The notes beneath the pieces are model-generated. The model saw only the letters and a program-made list of their open reading frames with translations. It ran no database searches and had not been told where the DNA came from. From Mycolicibacterium peregrinum (GTDB lineage Bacteria > Actinomycetota > Actinomycetes > Mycobacteriales > Mycobacteriaceae), in NCBI RefSeq assembly GCF_002102345.1, contig NZ_LQPP01000010.1, positions 1 to 64,000 of the forward strand: a stretch of DNA of 64,000 nucleotides, given 5' to 3'. This document shows, in pieces, positions 24,649 to 32,413 of the stretch (positions are counted from its first letter, which is position 1; each line of letters starts with the position of its first letter). Position numbers and translations under genes: made by a program.

Positions 24649-24984
24649 ATGCGTTCGATGATGACTTCTGAGGTGCGGCGCATGCTGACGAGATCAGCGG
24701 TTGCGGCAATCTCGGGGATTGCAGTGCTGGGCGCAGTCACTCCGGTGTCCGTCGCCTCGGCAGCACCCCGGACACCCGCCGCTCTCGATTCCCCCAACAG
24801 CCCGGATGATCCGGCGTGCGCCACGGAGGGATGGAATCCCGCCTGCTGGGGCGGCATGTACGACCAGACGCCAGACGACGGGATACCCGGAGACAATGCG
24901 GCCGAGGGAGGCATTCCGGCCCCGGCGATGGTGCCGAATGTCGATGGGTCGATGAGCCCGCCCGGCACGCCCGGAGCCATCTAG
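24649..24984 (+). CDS. Small secreted protein of unknown function
   Basis: A 111-residue exported protein. The signal peptide covers about the first 39 residues (MLTRSAVAAISGIAVLGAVTPVSVASA, cleavage before APRTP). The mature part is short, Pro- and Gly-rich and acidic, with two Cys in DPACATEGWNPACWGG that may form a disulfide. The ATG at 24649 is preferred because AAGGAG ends six bases before it; a GTG at 24622 would be in frame. I recognise no family. It converges on the hemerythrin-like gene, five bases away. Confidence 0.65.
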   Translation: MRSMMTSEVRRMLTRSAVAAISGIAVLGAVTPVSVASAAPRTPAALDSPNSPDDPACATEGWNPACWGGMYDQTPDDGIPGDNAAEGGIPAPAMVPNVDGSMSPPGTPGAI

Positions 24985-24989
24985 TCTCA

Positions 24990-25637
24990 TCACACGTCGT
25001 ACAACTTCCGGCGGTAGGCCGCCAGTGACCGCGGTCCCAGCGCTTCGACCAAAAACCGTTGCGGCACTGGCACTCCCCCCAGGAAGGAGCGGCCCTCTTC
25101 GGGGGTGGCGTAATCCAGCACCAGACCGCCTAGGACGACGCCCCACCGTGGATGTTTGATCAAGAACGACGCTCCCCTCTTCGTTGCTGTTCCCCATTCC
25201 CTCGCGGTCAGGTGCTCGACGATCGCAGGCAATGCGTCACGTTCTTCATCGTCCAGGTGGACCGACACCAGTTCGGACAGCTGGGCGAAGGCCTCCTTCA
25301 TCCGGGCAGTCGTCGATCGCTGCACGAACTTCGTCCACGCCACACGAGCCGCGTGCACCTCCTCGAGCGCCGTTGCGATCTGCCCGTGCTGCGCTTGCAT
25401 CCGCTCGATGTCCGATTTCCGATCCAACGCCCTGGCCGAGACGATCGGCCAGACCAGCTCGTCCTCGGCGGCGTGGTGGTGATGCAGTGCTTCTGTCACG
25501 AATCGCAGGTGGCTACCGACTATCCGCGCACGCGAGTTGTCGCCGGGCTGCACTCTGGCGATCAGCCACGTCAGGTCGTCGAGCTCGCGACGAAACACGC
25601 GGTGGACTAGCAACATATCCAAGTCGTTGACCGGCAT
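24990..25637 (-). CDS. Hemerythrin-like HHE-domain protein
   Basis: A 215-residue protein with a hemerythrin/HHE cation-binding four-helix bundle in residues about 8-150. Candidate di-iron ligands are His12 (MLLVHRVFRREL), the HHHHAAEDELVWPI cluster near 52-62, QAQHGQI near 84 and SVHLDDEERDALP near 126. Such mycobacterial proteins are linked to oxygen, NO or redox sensing. The C-terminal 60 residues are a non-metal extension seen in actinobacterial relatives. It stands alone between a secreted protein gene and the ArsR operon. Confidence 0.8.
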   Translation of the reverse strand: MPVNDLDMLLVHRVFRRELDDLTWLIARVQPGDNSRARIVGSHLRFVTEALHHHHAAEDELVWPIVSARALDRKSDIERMQAQHGQIATALEEVHAARVAWTKFVQRSTTARMKEAFAQLSELVSVHLDDEERDALPAIVEHLTAREWGTATKRGASFLIKHPRWGVVLGGLVLDYATPEEGRSFLGGVPVPQRFLVEALGPRSLAAYRRKLYDV

Positions 25638-25744
25638 CGCAACCTCCCTTCGGTGAACAGCGTCAACCTTTCAGGGCCAGCATGCGCCGGGCGCCGGGCG
25701 TCGCCACGAGTATGCGGCTACCCCACATTCTCAGTTCACCATTT

Positions 25745-25756
25745 TCTGAATTCAGA
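25745..25756. promoter_or_regulatory. Palindromic operator of the CmtR-like repressor
   Basis: TCTGAATTCAGA is a perfect 12-base palindrome ending 21 bases before the regulator ATG, within the promoter. ArsR-family metal sensors bind such sites at their own promoters. The sequence differs from other palindromes in the window. Confidence 0.5.
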
Positions 25757-25777
25757 CCTTGATGTACTGTCAGCTCC

Positions 25778-26107
25778 ATGGAAACGCTGACGCAGGTGGC
25801 GGTGCTGGCCCGGTTCGGTCATGCCCTATCGGATCAGACCCGGTCCAAGATCCTGCTCGCACTCAAGGACGCCCCGGGATACCCGGCCGACCTGGCCGAG
25901 GCGGCGGGCGTCTCTCGGCAGAGCATGTCCAATCACCTTGCCTGCCTTCGTGGTTGCGGGCTGGTCGTGGCTGTCCCGGAAGGCCGGCGAACCCGCTATG
26001 AACTCGCGGATCCCAAACTCGCCCACGCACTGGACGATCTGCTGCACGTGGTGCTGGCCGGCGACCCCGAGCAGTGCCCCGACGCGGCATCGGATGGTTG
26101 CTGCTGA
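25778..26107 (+). CDS. ArsR/SmtB-family metal sensor, CmtR-like
   Basis: A 109-residue winged-helix repressor. The recognition region reads VSRQSMSNHLACLRGCGLVV. Cys56, Cys60 and Cys100 align with Cys57, Cys61 and Cys102, the cadmium/lead ligands of M. tuberculosis CmtR. The last residues DGCC add two more Cys. In the presence of thiophilic metal such repressors leave DNA. The stop overlaps the next start as TGATG, so the transporter is its direct target. The palindrome just upstream suggests autoregulation. Confidence 0.85.
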   Translation: METLTQVAVLARFGHALSDQTRSKILLALKDAPGYPADLAEAAGVSRQSMSNHLACLRGCGLVVAVPEGRRTRYELADPKLAHALDDLLHVVLAGDPEQCPDAASDGCC

Positions 26108-26745
26108 TGGCAGCAGACGCCGCGGTTCCCGCTCCCCTGGCGCCCGCGAGACGGGCGTTGCTGCACCGGCGAATCCGATGGTTCGTCGCCGCAACCATCA
26201 CCTACAACGTGATCGAGGCGATCGTCGCGATCAGCGAGGGCACCAGAGTGTCTTCGACCGCACTGATCGGCTTCGGACTGGACTCCGTGATCGAGGTGTC
26301 CTCGGCTGCCGCCGTCGCGTGGCAGTTCTCCGGCCCGGATCCGGAGGCGCGCGAGAAGGCCGCACTGCGGGTCATTGCGGTGTCGTTCTTCGCACTCGCG
26401 GGCTACATCACCATCGAATCGATCCGATCGCTCAGCGGAGCAGCCGAAGCCGGACATTCGGCGATCGGCATCGGGTTGACCGCGGCCAGCCTGGTCATCA
26501 TGCCGGTGCTGTCCTGGGCGCAGCGCCGCGCCGGCCGTGAACTCGGTTCCCGCTCAGCCGTAGCCGACTCCAAGCAGACGCTGCTGTGTACCTATCTGTC
26601 CGCGGTAGTCCTCGCCGGACTGATCATCAACAGCCTGCTCGGCTGGAACTGGGCCGATCCGATCGCCGCACTCATACTCGCCGGCGTTGCCGTCAACGAA
26701 GGACGCGAGGCGTGGCGCGGCGAAACCTGCTGTGCAGAACGATAA
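26107..26745 (+). CDS. Cation diffusion facilitator-like metal transporter
   Basis: A 212-residue membrane protein with five or six transmembrane helices. It carries the CDF-type metal-site pattern: GFGLDSVIEV in an early helix and VADSKQT...NWADPIAALILAG in later helices. It lacks the usual C-terminal cytoplasmic domain, so it is short for the family (about 280-300). It overlaps the CmtR-like gene by one base and is presumably an exporter for the metal that the repressor senses, such as cadmium, lead or zinc. The C-terminus GETCCAER has a Cys pair. Confidence 0.8.
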   Translation: MAADAAVPAPLAPARRALLHRRIRWFVAATITYNVIEAIVAISEGTRVSSTALIGFGLDSVIEVSSAAAVAWQFSGPDPEAREKAALRVIAVSFFALAGYITIESIRSLSGAAEAGHSAIGIGLTAASLVIMPVLSWAQRRAGRELGSRSAVADSKQTLLCTYLSAVVLAGLIINSLLGWNWADPIAALILAGVAVNEGREAWRGETCCAER

Positions 26746-26759
26746 CCGAGGAGATGAAC

Positions 26760-27395
26760 ATGGCTGTGACCGCACTGATTCTCTACCTGATTTTCGCGGT
26801 ACTGGGATTCGGTTGGCGTAGTTGGGTCCAGTACCGCCACACGGGGTCGACAGGGTTTCGTGGCATCAACGGACAGCCGGGCTCACTGGAATGGTTGGCC
26901 GGTGTCGGCTTCATCGTGTCGATCATCGTCGGCGTGGCCGCGCCCGTCCTGCAATATCTGCGGCTGACCGCACCGATCGACGTCCTGCAGGATCCATGGA
27001 TCCACTCGCTGGGCACGGTGCTCGCCGTTGCCGGAATCGTCGCCACCGTCTACGCCCAACTGGACATGGGTGAATCCTGGCGTATCGGGGTCGATCCCAG
27101 CGAGACAACAACACTCGTGCACAGCGGAGTGTTCGGATTGGTCCGCAACCCGATCTTCACCGCCATGCTGGTCTTCGCCGGCGGCGTCACGCTGATGACA
27201 CCGAACCCAGTGGCGCTCTTGGCCTTCGTCGTCTTGTCGACCACCATCGAACTGCAGGTCCGTGTCGTGGAAGAGCCCTACTTGAGGCGGACCCATGGTC
27301 AGGCCTATCGCGACTACTGCGTCGCCGTCGGACGATTTGTGCCCGTTGTGGGACGCGATGGGGGCCGCCAAGAGCCGATCACACGTTCACATTGA
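26760..27395 (+). CDS. Isoprenylcysteine carboxyl methyltransferase-like membrane protein
   Basis: A 211-residue membrane protein with about five helices. The C-terminal ICMT/PEMT-type SAM-binding signature is LVHSGVFGLVRNPIFTAML followed by RVVEEPYLRRTHGQAYRDYCVAVGRFVP. In bacteria such proteins methylate small or lipid substrates, and some accompany metal transport genes. It lies 14 bases after the transporter gene and so is the third gene of the CmtR-like operon. GAGGAG ends seven bases before the ATG at 26760. Its last 17 bases overlap the convergent tautomerase gene. Confidence 0.75.
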   Translation: MAVTALILYLIFAVLGFGWRSWVQYRHTGSTGFRGINGQPGSLEWLAGVGFIVSIIVGVAAPVLQYLRLTAPIDVLQDPWIHSLGTVLAVAGIVATVYAQLDMGESWRIGVDPSETTTLVHSGVFGLVRNPIFTAMLVFAGGVTLMTPNPVALLAFVVLSTTIELQVRVVEEPYLRRTHGQAYRDYCVAVGRFVPVVGRDGGRQEPITRSH

Positions 27396-27774
27396 AACCC
27401 AGGTCGATATCGCAGGCGGCCTGTCCGCCACGAATGCCCCAGTTCTGCAGCGGGCTGTCGCGCACGAGGATGGTGACGTGGTTCGGTGGGATGCCCAGCG
27501 CCTCCAGACGATTGACGATCTGCCGGTAGAGGTCTCGCTTGGCCTCGACCGACCGACCAGAAAAACAGTCGATCGTCACCAGGGTGTACAGCTCCGGTTG
27601 CGCCAGGCCCGGTGAGTGCGAGAACCGATGCGGCTCATGGGATACCAGCCGGACATGCTTGTCGTCGGCCGGGATGTGAAAGGCGGCCACAAGTGCGTCG
27701 TGCACGGCGTCGATGATCGCCACCTCTTCGGACTGGCGGTAGGGCCGCCGTACCTCGATGAGTGTGCTGGGCAT
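27379..27774 (-). CDS. Tautomerase-superfamily protein
   Basis: A 131-residue protein of the 4-oxalocrotonate tautomerase/MIF superfamily. After Met removal, the N-terminal Pro (MPSTLIEVRRPY) is the expected general base. The second unit, LYTLVTIDCFSGRSVEAKRDLYRQIVNRL then HVTILVRDSPLQNWGIRGG, fits a fused two-domain tautomerase. The ATG at 27774 was chosen because the family demands Pro next to the initiator; the frame continues upstream without conserved sequence. Substrate unknown. It converges on and overlaps the ICMT-like gene. Confidence 0.75.
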   Translation of the reverse strand: MPSTLIEVRRPYRQSEEVAIIDAVHDALVAAFHIPADDKHVRLVSHEPHRFSHSPGLAQPELYTLVTIDCFSGRSVEAKRDLYRQIVNRLEALGIPPNHVTILVRDSPLQNWGIRGGQAACDIDLGFNVNV

Positions 27775-27905
27775 CCGGGAATCGTCACATACAGCCGGCG
27801 GCGCGGTCACCCGAATTTCGGTCCAACCCGCTTGCACCGACAGCCGACACAGCGGTGGGCCCCAGCCCGAAATCATCCGGCTGGGACCCACTGACTGCTT
27901 CTGCG

Positions 27906-29381
27906 CTACGCCTGGACCTGCCCGAGGGTGACGTCGACGGTGCGCGAAGCGCCCGACGGGTCCTCGTAGGTCAGCGTCACGGTGTCCCCCGGCGACTTGG
28001 ATCGCACAGCAGCGACCAGGGCATCGGCACCGTCTATCACCTGACTGTCGACCTTGGTGATCACCGCACCGTCGGGCAGACCGGCCACGGCTGCCGGGCC
28101 CCCGGCGACCACACCGGCGACCGCTGCGCCGTTCGAATCGTTACCGGAGAGCTGGACACCCAGCGAGGCGTGCTGGACGGTCCCGGTCGAAACCAGTTCG
28201 TCGGCGATGCGCTTGGCCTGATCCACCGGGATCGCGAAGCCCAGACCGATCGAACCGGCCTGTCCACCGCCCTGCGAACCCTGGCCGCCGCCCAACGATG
28301 CGATCGCCGAGTTGACCCCGATCAGATCACCGTTCATGTCGACCAGTGCACCGCCCGAGTTACCCGGATTGATCGCAGCGTCAGTCTGGATGGCGCTCAT
28401 CACCGAGTGTTGGCCGCTCTGTTCATCGCCGGTGGCAACCGGACGATCCAGCGCGCTGATGATGCCGGTGGTCACCGTCCCCTGTAGGCCCAACGGCGAG
28501 CCCACGGCGACGACATTCTGCCCCACCTTCAGATCCTTCGAGGAACCGATCGCAATCGGCGTCAGCCCGGACACGTTCTGCGCCTTCACCACCGCGATGT
28601 CGTCGTCGGGGTCGGTCCCGACGACGGTGAACGGCACCGTGCGTCCATCCGACATGGTCACAGTCGCCCGCATTGCGCCGGCGGCCCGGCCGGAATTCCT
28701 GGCCGAAGGTCCGTCAGGCGAATACTGGTCGTCACCTGGGAACTGTCCACCGGGGTACATGCCACGCGGCAAGCCGGGGAATTGGCCGCCCGGCGAGTCC
28801 TGGGCGGCCAATGGCCCCTGGCTACCCGCGCCGCGGGCGGCAGCCGCCACGACATGGTTGTTTGTGAGGATCAGGCCGTCTTCACTGAGGACGATTCCGG
28901 ACCCCTCCTCCCGTCCCTGCCCGGTCTCGATCTGCAGCTTCACCACGCTGGGCAGCACCTTGGCGGATACCTGTTCGACCGAGCCTGCAGGTGCGGATGC
29001 CTTCGGCTGCACCGGAACGGATCCGGCGGCAGGCGATGGGAGGCGGGCGTGGTCAGCGGCCGGCGCCTGCGCGACAGTCGCGGACTTTCCGGACTGGTCC
29101 ACCACGGCGACCGCCGCGACGGCTCCGGTGGCCATCGCCACCGCGGCCGTGCCGGCGACAAGTACACCGACGCGGGACTTCTTCTTCGGCTGCGAAACGT
29201 CTTGCACCGGAGGTGCATCGAAACTATGGGTCATCTCGGGATGCAAGCCATACGGTGGGGACGGATGCTGATATCCGGTCCGGCTCCACGGGCTTGAAGT
29301 TGTATTCCGTTGATCTGCCGGCGGTTTGGCGTCCCACTGAGGGTTACTGCTTTGCGGTGACATCCCAGACCATTGATTCAT
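27906..29381 (-). CDS. HtrA-type membrane-anchored serine protease, PepD-like
   Basis: A 491-residue HtrA protease. A disordered Pro/Ser/Gln-rich cytoplasmic part (1-67) is followed by one membrane helix at about 70-95. A trypsin-like domain follows with His176 (TNNHVV), Asp261 (DDDIAVV) and Ser342 (GNSGGA), and a PDZ domain occupies about 400-490. A Gly/Pro-rich insert (about 185-235) sits between His and Asp. In mycobacteria PepD degrades misfolded envelope proteins and belongs to the MprAB/SigE stress network. The ATG at 29381 follows GGAAGAAG. A direct repeat like MprA sites lies upstream. Confidence 0.9.
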   Translation of the reverse strand: MNQWSGMSPQSSNPQWDAKPPADQRNTTSSPWSRTGYQHPSPPYGLHPEMTHSFDAPPVQDVSQPKKKSRVGVLVAGTAAVAMATGAVAAVAVVDQSGKSATVAQAPAADHARLPSPAAGSVPVQPKASAPAGSVEQVSAKVLPSVVKLQIETGQGREEGSGIVLSEDGLILTNNHVVAAAARGAGSQGPLAAQDSPGGQFPGLPRGMYPGGQFPGDDQYSPDGPSARNSGRAAGAMRATVTMSDGRTVPFTVVGTDPDDDIAVVKAQNVSGLTPIAIGSSKDLKVGQNVVAVGSPLGLQGTVTTGIISALDRPVATGDEQSGQHSVMSAIQTDAAINPGNSGGALVDMNGDLIGVNSAIASLGGGQGSQGGGQAGSIGLGFAIPVDQAKRIADELVSTGTVQHASLGVQLSGNDSNGAAVAGVVAGGPAAVAGLPDGAVITKVDSQVIDGADALVAAVRSKSPGDTVTLTYEDPSGASRTVDVTLGQVQA

Positions 29382-29455
29382 TCGTGATGCTTCTTCCTTT
29401 GCGACACCGACATACATGCGCCGTGCCGGCGCCTCCCTAGATGGTGCAGTGCCCT

Positions 29456-29472
29456 ACTGAGGGTTTGCTGAG
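29456..29472 (-). promoter_or_regulatory. OmpR-family direct-repeat site, MprA-like
   Basis: Read on the minus strand, CTCAGC and CTCAGT occur 11 bases apart (forward GCTGAG at 29467-29472 and ACTGAG at 29456-29461), about 75-90 bases before the protease start. An 11-base direct repeat is the usual footprint of OmpR-family response regulators; MprA is the one known to act on pepD. Confidence 0.45.
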
Positions 29473-29516
29473 AGTGAGTTCGGTGCTGCCCAAGACTTTT
29501 TCGGCACACGAAAGCG

Positions 29517-30065
29517 CTAGTGCCGCAGGAACGCCCCCAGTGAAGCAGTGGCCAGCACCTGCTCGGCGTTGAATTGCTCGAAGGCGCCTACTCGGGTGAA
29601 TCCGAGCCGGTCGGCGAGGCGAAGCGCCGCTTGGTTTGCTGCCTGGGTGACGATGATGATCGGTTGATCGACGAGTTGCTCTGCTGCGCAGCGCAATAAC
29701 GCACGGGCAGCTTCCGTCGCATATCCCCGGCCCCAGGCGGTTGCCCGAAAGACGTAGCTGAGTTCGAGCTCGCCGCCGCCGTCGGGCAGATGACCGGGCA
29801 ATTCCGGACCCCGTCGGCCGAGCGTCACCATGCCGAGCATCTCATCGGATTCCCTGTCCGCGACGACGTAACAGCCGTCGACGGCCAGTAAGGTCGCCGC
29901 GCCCGCTACCGCCACCATCGACCGGACATCCGGTTCGGGACGCGGTCCGCCGAGGAAGCGACGCACCCGCTCATCGACCTGGGTCTCGATGAACCCAGCG
30001 GCGTCGTCGTCACAGCCCTTACGCAGGATTACCCGCTCGGCGTCGACGCGTGTGGCGGTGAGCAT
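29517..30065 (-). CDS. GNAT-family N-acetyltransferase (RimJ/RimL-like)
   Basis: A 182-residue GNAT protein. The N-terminus LTATRVDAERVILRKGCDDDAAGFIE is typical of RimJ/RimL-type enzymes. LELSYVFRATAWGRGYATEAARALLRCA at about 98-125 holds the acetyl-CoA loop (GxGYA), and IIIVTQAANQAALRLADRLGFTRVG gives the late N-x-x-S/A helix. Such enzymes acetylate protein N-termini or small amines. It lies 22 bases downstream of the Rpf gene on the same strand and may be read with it. Confidence 0.8.
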   Translation of the reverse strand: MLTATRVDAERVILRKGCDDDAAGFIETQVDERVRRFLGGPRPEPDVRSMVAVAGAATLLAVDGCYVVADRESDEMLGMVTLGRRGPELPGHLPDGGGELELSYVFRATAWGRGYATEAARALLRCAAEQLVDQPIIIVTQAANQAALRLADRLGFTRVGAFEQFNAEQVLATASLGAFLRH

Positions 30066-30087
30066 TCCCGGTTCGCGAATATCGGCC

Positions 30088-30498
30088 TCAGCCCAGCGGA
30101 TTGAGCACCAAGGTGCACAGCCGCGGCAGGTTCCTCACAGGGATCCAGACCATCACCTGACGGCAAGTTCCGGTGGCCTGGCCGACCGGCCCGCCGCAGA
30201 CCGGCCAGGCCCCAAGGCCCTGGGTCTGCAGTACGTTTCGTGCCACGCGGATCTGTTCCTCGCGGCTCGCCGCGGCAGGCGACCCGGTCCCCCCGTGCGA
30301 GGACCACGTAGCGGGGGTGAACTGCAGCCCGCCGTAGAAGCCGTTGCCGGTGTCCGCCGCCCAATTTCCGCCCGATTCGCACTGAGCCATCGCGTCCCAG
30401 TTCGGTTCGGCGCCGGCGCTCGGAACTGCCACAAGTGTCTGAGCCAGGGCGATCGCACCGACGAACCCGAATACGGTGACGACCTTGCGCACGCGCAT
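30088..30498 (-). CDS. Resuscitation-promoting factor (Rpf domain protein)
   Basis: A 136-residue secreted protein. The signal peptide covers about residues 1-30 (ending PSAGA). The Rpf domain starts [29 protein letters not shown], with catalytic Glu41 and Cys40 pairing with the Cys in AWPVCGG. Rpf enzymes cut peptidoglycan with RipA and wake dormant mycobacterial cells. The protein is minimal (signal, Rpf domain and about 25 extra residues), most like the short RpfC/D/E forms. The ATG at 30498 begins the signal peptide. Its 396-base upstream region is unusually rich in A+T. Confidence 0.9.
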   Translation of the reverse strand: MRVRKVVTVFGFVGAIALAQTLVAVPSAGAEPNWDAMAQCESGGNWAADTGNGFYGGLQFTPATWSSHGGTGSPAAASREEQIRVARNVLQTQGLGAWPVCGGPVGQATGTCRQVMVWIPVRNLPRLCTLVLNPLG

Positions 30499-30894
30499 GT
30501 CGATCCCTTCATGGCGGCGTGCACTGCGGTGCGCGCCGGTAATGGCGGGGCGACAGACCATTTTCAGCCCATCGTGATACAGAGTTTACCGATGGGGCGA
30601 AAGTAAAATAGCCGTGCTAGAGAGTCTAATTATCTTCTTTGAGTTTATTTAATAGTTATGGGCCTGATGTGACCGCTGGGGACAGTTCAATGCCGCCAAC
30701 AGCCCACAAAGCTGCAGTTCAGGCCCATCATCGCGGGAGGCTGGCAGCTCAGGTGCGTCCGCGTTCGGTCTCACAGAGTTCGGCCTCGGCGGTGTGACAT
30801 TTGCAGCCTTTTGTGAATTCAGTTTCCAATGCGGTAGCAGTGAAAGAATTGAATTCTGTTGCAAATGTGACTGATGGGATGGATGTGGTTGTTG
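30499..30894. other. AT-rich region upstream of the Rpf gene
   Basis: No gene is seen in these 396 bases. The stretch 30595-30665 is much richer in A and T than the window, and 30845-30857 holds the near-palindrome AGAATTGAATTCT. It precedes the Rpf gene on the minus strand and could hold a long leader or several regulator sites. I could not match it to the ydaO/c-di-AMP riboswitch or to a clear CRP site. Confidence 0.4.
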
Positions 30895-32250
30895 TTACAT
30901 CACATTGCCCGCGACGGCAGCCGGCCTCAGTCGCGCGATGATTCCGTCCAGGTCGACGGAGAACATGTCGGGCCGGAAGACGTGACCCCCGGGCACCTCG
31001 TGCGCTTCGTATGGGATCCCGGCGTGGTCGAGCAGTCCGCGGAACTCGCGCTGGCCGGCGAGCACCTCCGTCTCGTTGGCGCTGTCGAACCAGTTGATCG
31101 GGTCCGGACTGGTGCCGGCGACAAGGAACACCCGCTTGTTGCGGTAGCTCTCGATCCGCTCGACGGGGTTGTCGGCGCTGACCCGGGCCTGGTCCCACAG
31201 CGGCGCTCCGTACACGGTTCCACCGGCCAGATCCAGAACTGCCGACGTAATGTTCGCCCAGTGCACGACGAGGCCGAAATCACGGCGCAGGCTTGCGGGG
31301 CCCGAATGGGCACTGACCGAGGCGAAGTGCCCGTAGTACTTGGCCGCGTACTTCAGCGCGCCGAAGCCGCCCATCGAGAATCCGCCGACCGCCCGGCCGT
31401 CGTACTCGGCGTACGTCCGGAAGTTCGCCTCGATCCAGGGCAGCAGTTGGGCGATGTGGAACGTCTCCCAGTTTCGCGGTCCGACGAACGAGGTGACCGG
31501 ATTGGAATACCAGCCGGCATGCCCGCCGTCGGGCATCACGACGATGATCGGCTTCCCGGCGGTCCAGTCGCGGATGCCCATGAAGTCGAACGAGCGGAAA
31601 TCGTCGTTGCCGCCATGGAACATGTAGAGCACCGGATAGGTACGCCCACTGGTGTGGTAATCGTCGGGAAGCAGGACGTTGACGCCAGGGTTCCACCCGA
31701 TGGCCGCGGTCTGGAATCGGTAGTACCACAGGCGAGGATCATTCTCGTTGCGATCCACGATCCGCAGACCGAATCCGTCGCCGCGCCCGGTGAATATCAC
31801 CAGCGTCTGTCCGGGGCTGATCGCGCCAGGGTCGGAGATGCCGTTCACGCTGGCGATCGGTGGATAGAACGTGGCATCCCCGTAGAAGCGTGATGCCAAC
31901 GCCGACAACGTATCTCCAGGGGCCACCGGGTACTTTCTGAGTTCCGGGATGATCAGTTGCCGACCGGGATCGATACCGGCATCCGGGGCGATGCCACTGG
32001 CGGCGGCGATCAACCGCGACAGATCAGCCTGCCCATAGAAGCGCGACGCAAGAGCAGGCAACGTATCCCCCGCGGCCACGGTGTATCGCGCATAGTCGGG
32101 AAAGATCAGCCGTTGCCCAACCTGAATGACGTTGGGATCCGGCACCCCGCTGGCCGCGGCGATCAGTCGGTACCGCTCGGCATCCCCGTAGAACCGCAAT
32201 GCCAACGCTGACAGCGTTTCCCCCGGCACCACCGTATGAATCCTGACCAT
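30895..32250 (-). CDS. Three-LysM esterase of the esterase D/antigen 85-like family
   Basis: A 451-residue fusion. Three LysM modules occupy about residues 3-51, 55-102 and 107-154, each starting as YTVAAGDTLPALASRFYG. A PF00756-type esterase domain follows (about 175-445) with the nucleophile Ser292 in GGFSMGG, an oxyanion-side LYMFHGG and a late His in PGGHVFRP. LysM modules bind peptidoglycan, so the enzyme probably acts on the wall or its esters. The first LysM begins at residue 3 and there is no signal peptide, so export would need a non-classical route. The GTG or ATG nearby does not change this; the ATG at 32250 has GAGGGGAACC upstream. Confidence 0.8.
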   Translation of the reverse strand: MVRIHTVVPGETLSALALRFYGDAERYRLIAAASGVPDPNVIQVGQRLIFPDYARYTVAAGDTLPALASRFYGQADLSRLIAAASGIAPDAGIDPGRQLIIPELRKYPVAPGDTLSALASRFYGDATFYPPIASVNGISDPGAISPGQTLVIFTGRGDGFGLRIVDRNENDPRLWYYRFQTAAIGWNPGVNVLLPDDYHTSGRTYPVLYMFHGGNDDFRSFDFMGIRDWTAGKPIIVVMPDGGHAGWYSNPVTSFVGPRNWETFHIAQLLPWIEANFRTYAEYDGRAVGGFSMGGFGALKYAAKYYGHFASVSAHSGPASLRRDFGLVVHWANITSAVLDLAGGTVYGAPLWDQARVSADNPVERIESYRNKRVFLVAGTSPDPINWFDSANETEVLAGQREFRGLLDHAGIPYEAHEVPGGHVFRPDMFSVDLDGIIARLRPAAVAGNVM

Positions 32251-32413
32251 GGTTCCCCTCCTTCAGTCGCAACTAGCTCTGGTCCTGGCGCTTGTCGTAA
32301 CGACGCCGGTTGCCCTGATGTCAACAAGTCTAGGCCCGCAGCCGACAGCGTGAAATGGTTGACTTCTAAGGCATTACGAGTTCCCGGCACGCGTACTCAC
32401 GTACGCTGCCCAC

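Noticed and set aside
29331..29480. Repeat ACTGAGGGTT at 29336 and 29456
   Set aside because: One copy lies within the start of the protease coding sequence and the other in the proposed regulator site. Ten shared bases are too few to call a separate element.
30649..30864. 71-codon frame on the minus strand in the AT-rich gap upstream of the Rpf gene
   Set aside because: No ribosome site, no signal peptide, no family resemblance, and it occupies what is probably regulatory DNA.
30499..30894. Possible ydaO/c-di-AMP riboswitch before the Rpf gene
   Set aside because: Such a switch precedes rpfA in some actinobacteria, but I could not find its conserved core here by eye. A covariance search would decide.
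32251..32413. Regulatory palindromes between the LysM esterase and F420 oxidoreductase genes
   Set aside because: Only short chance repeats were found in this divergent gap; nothing comparable to the operators listed elsewhere.
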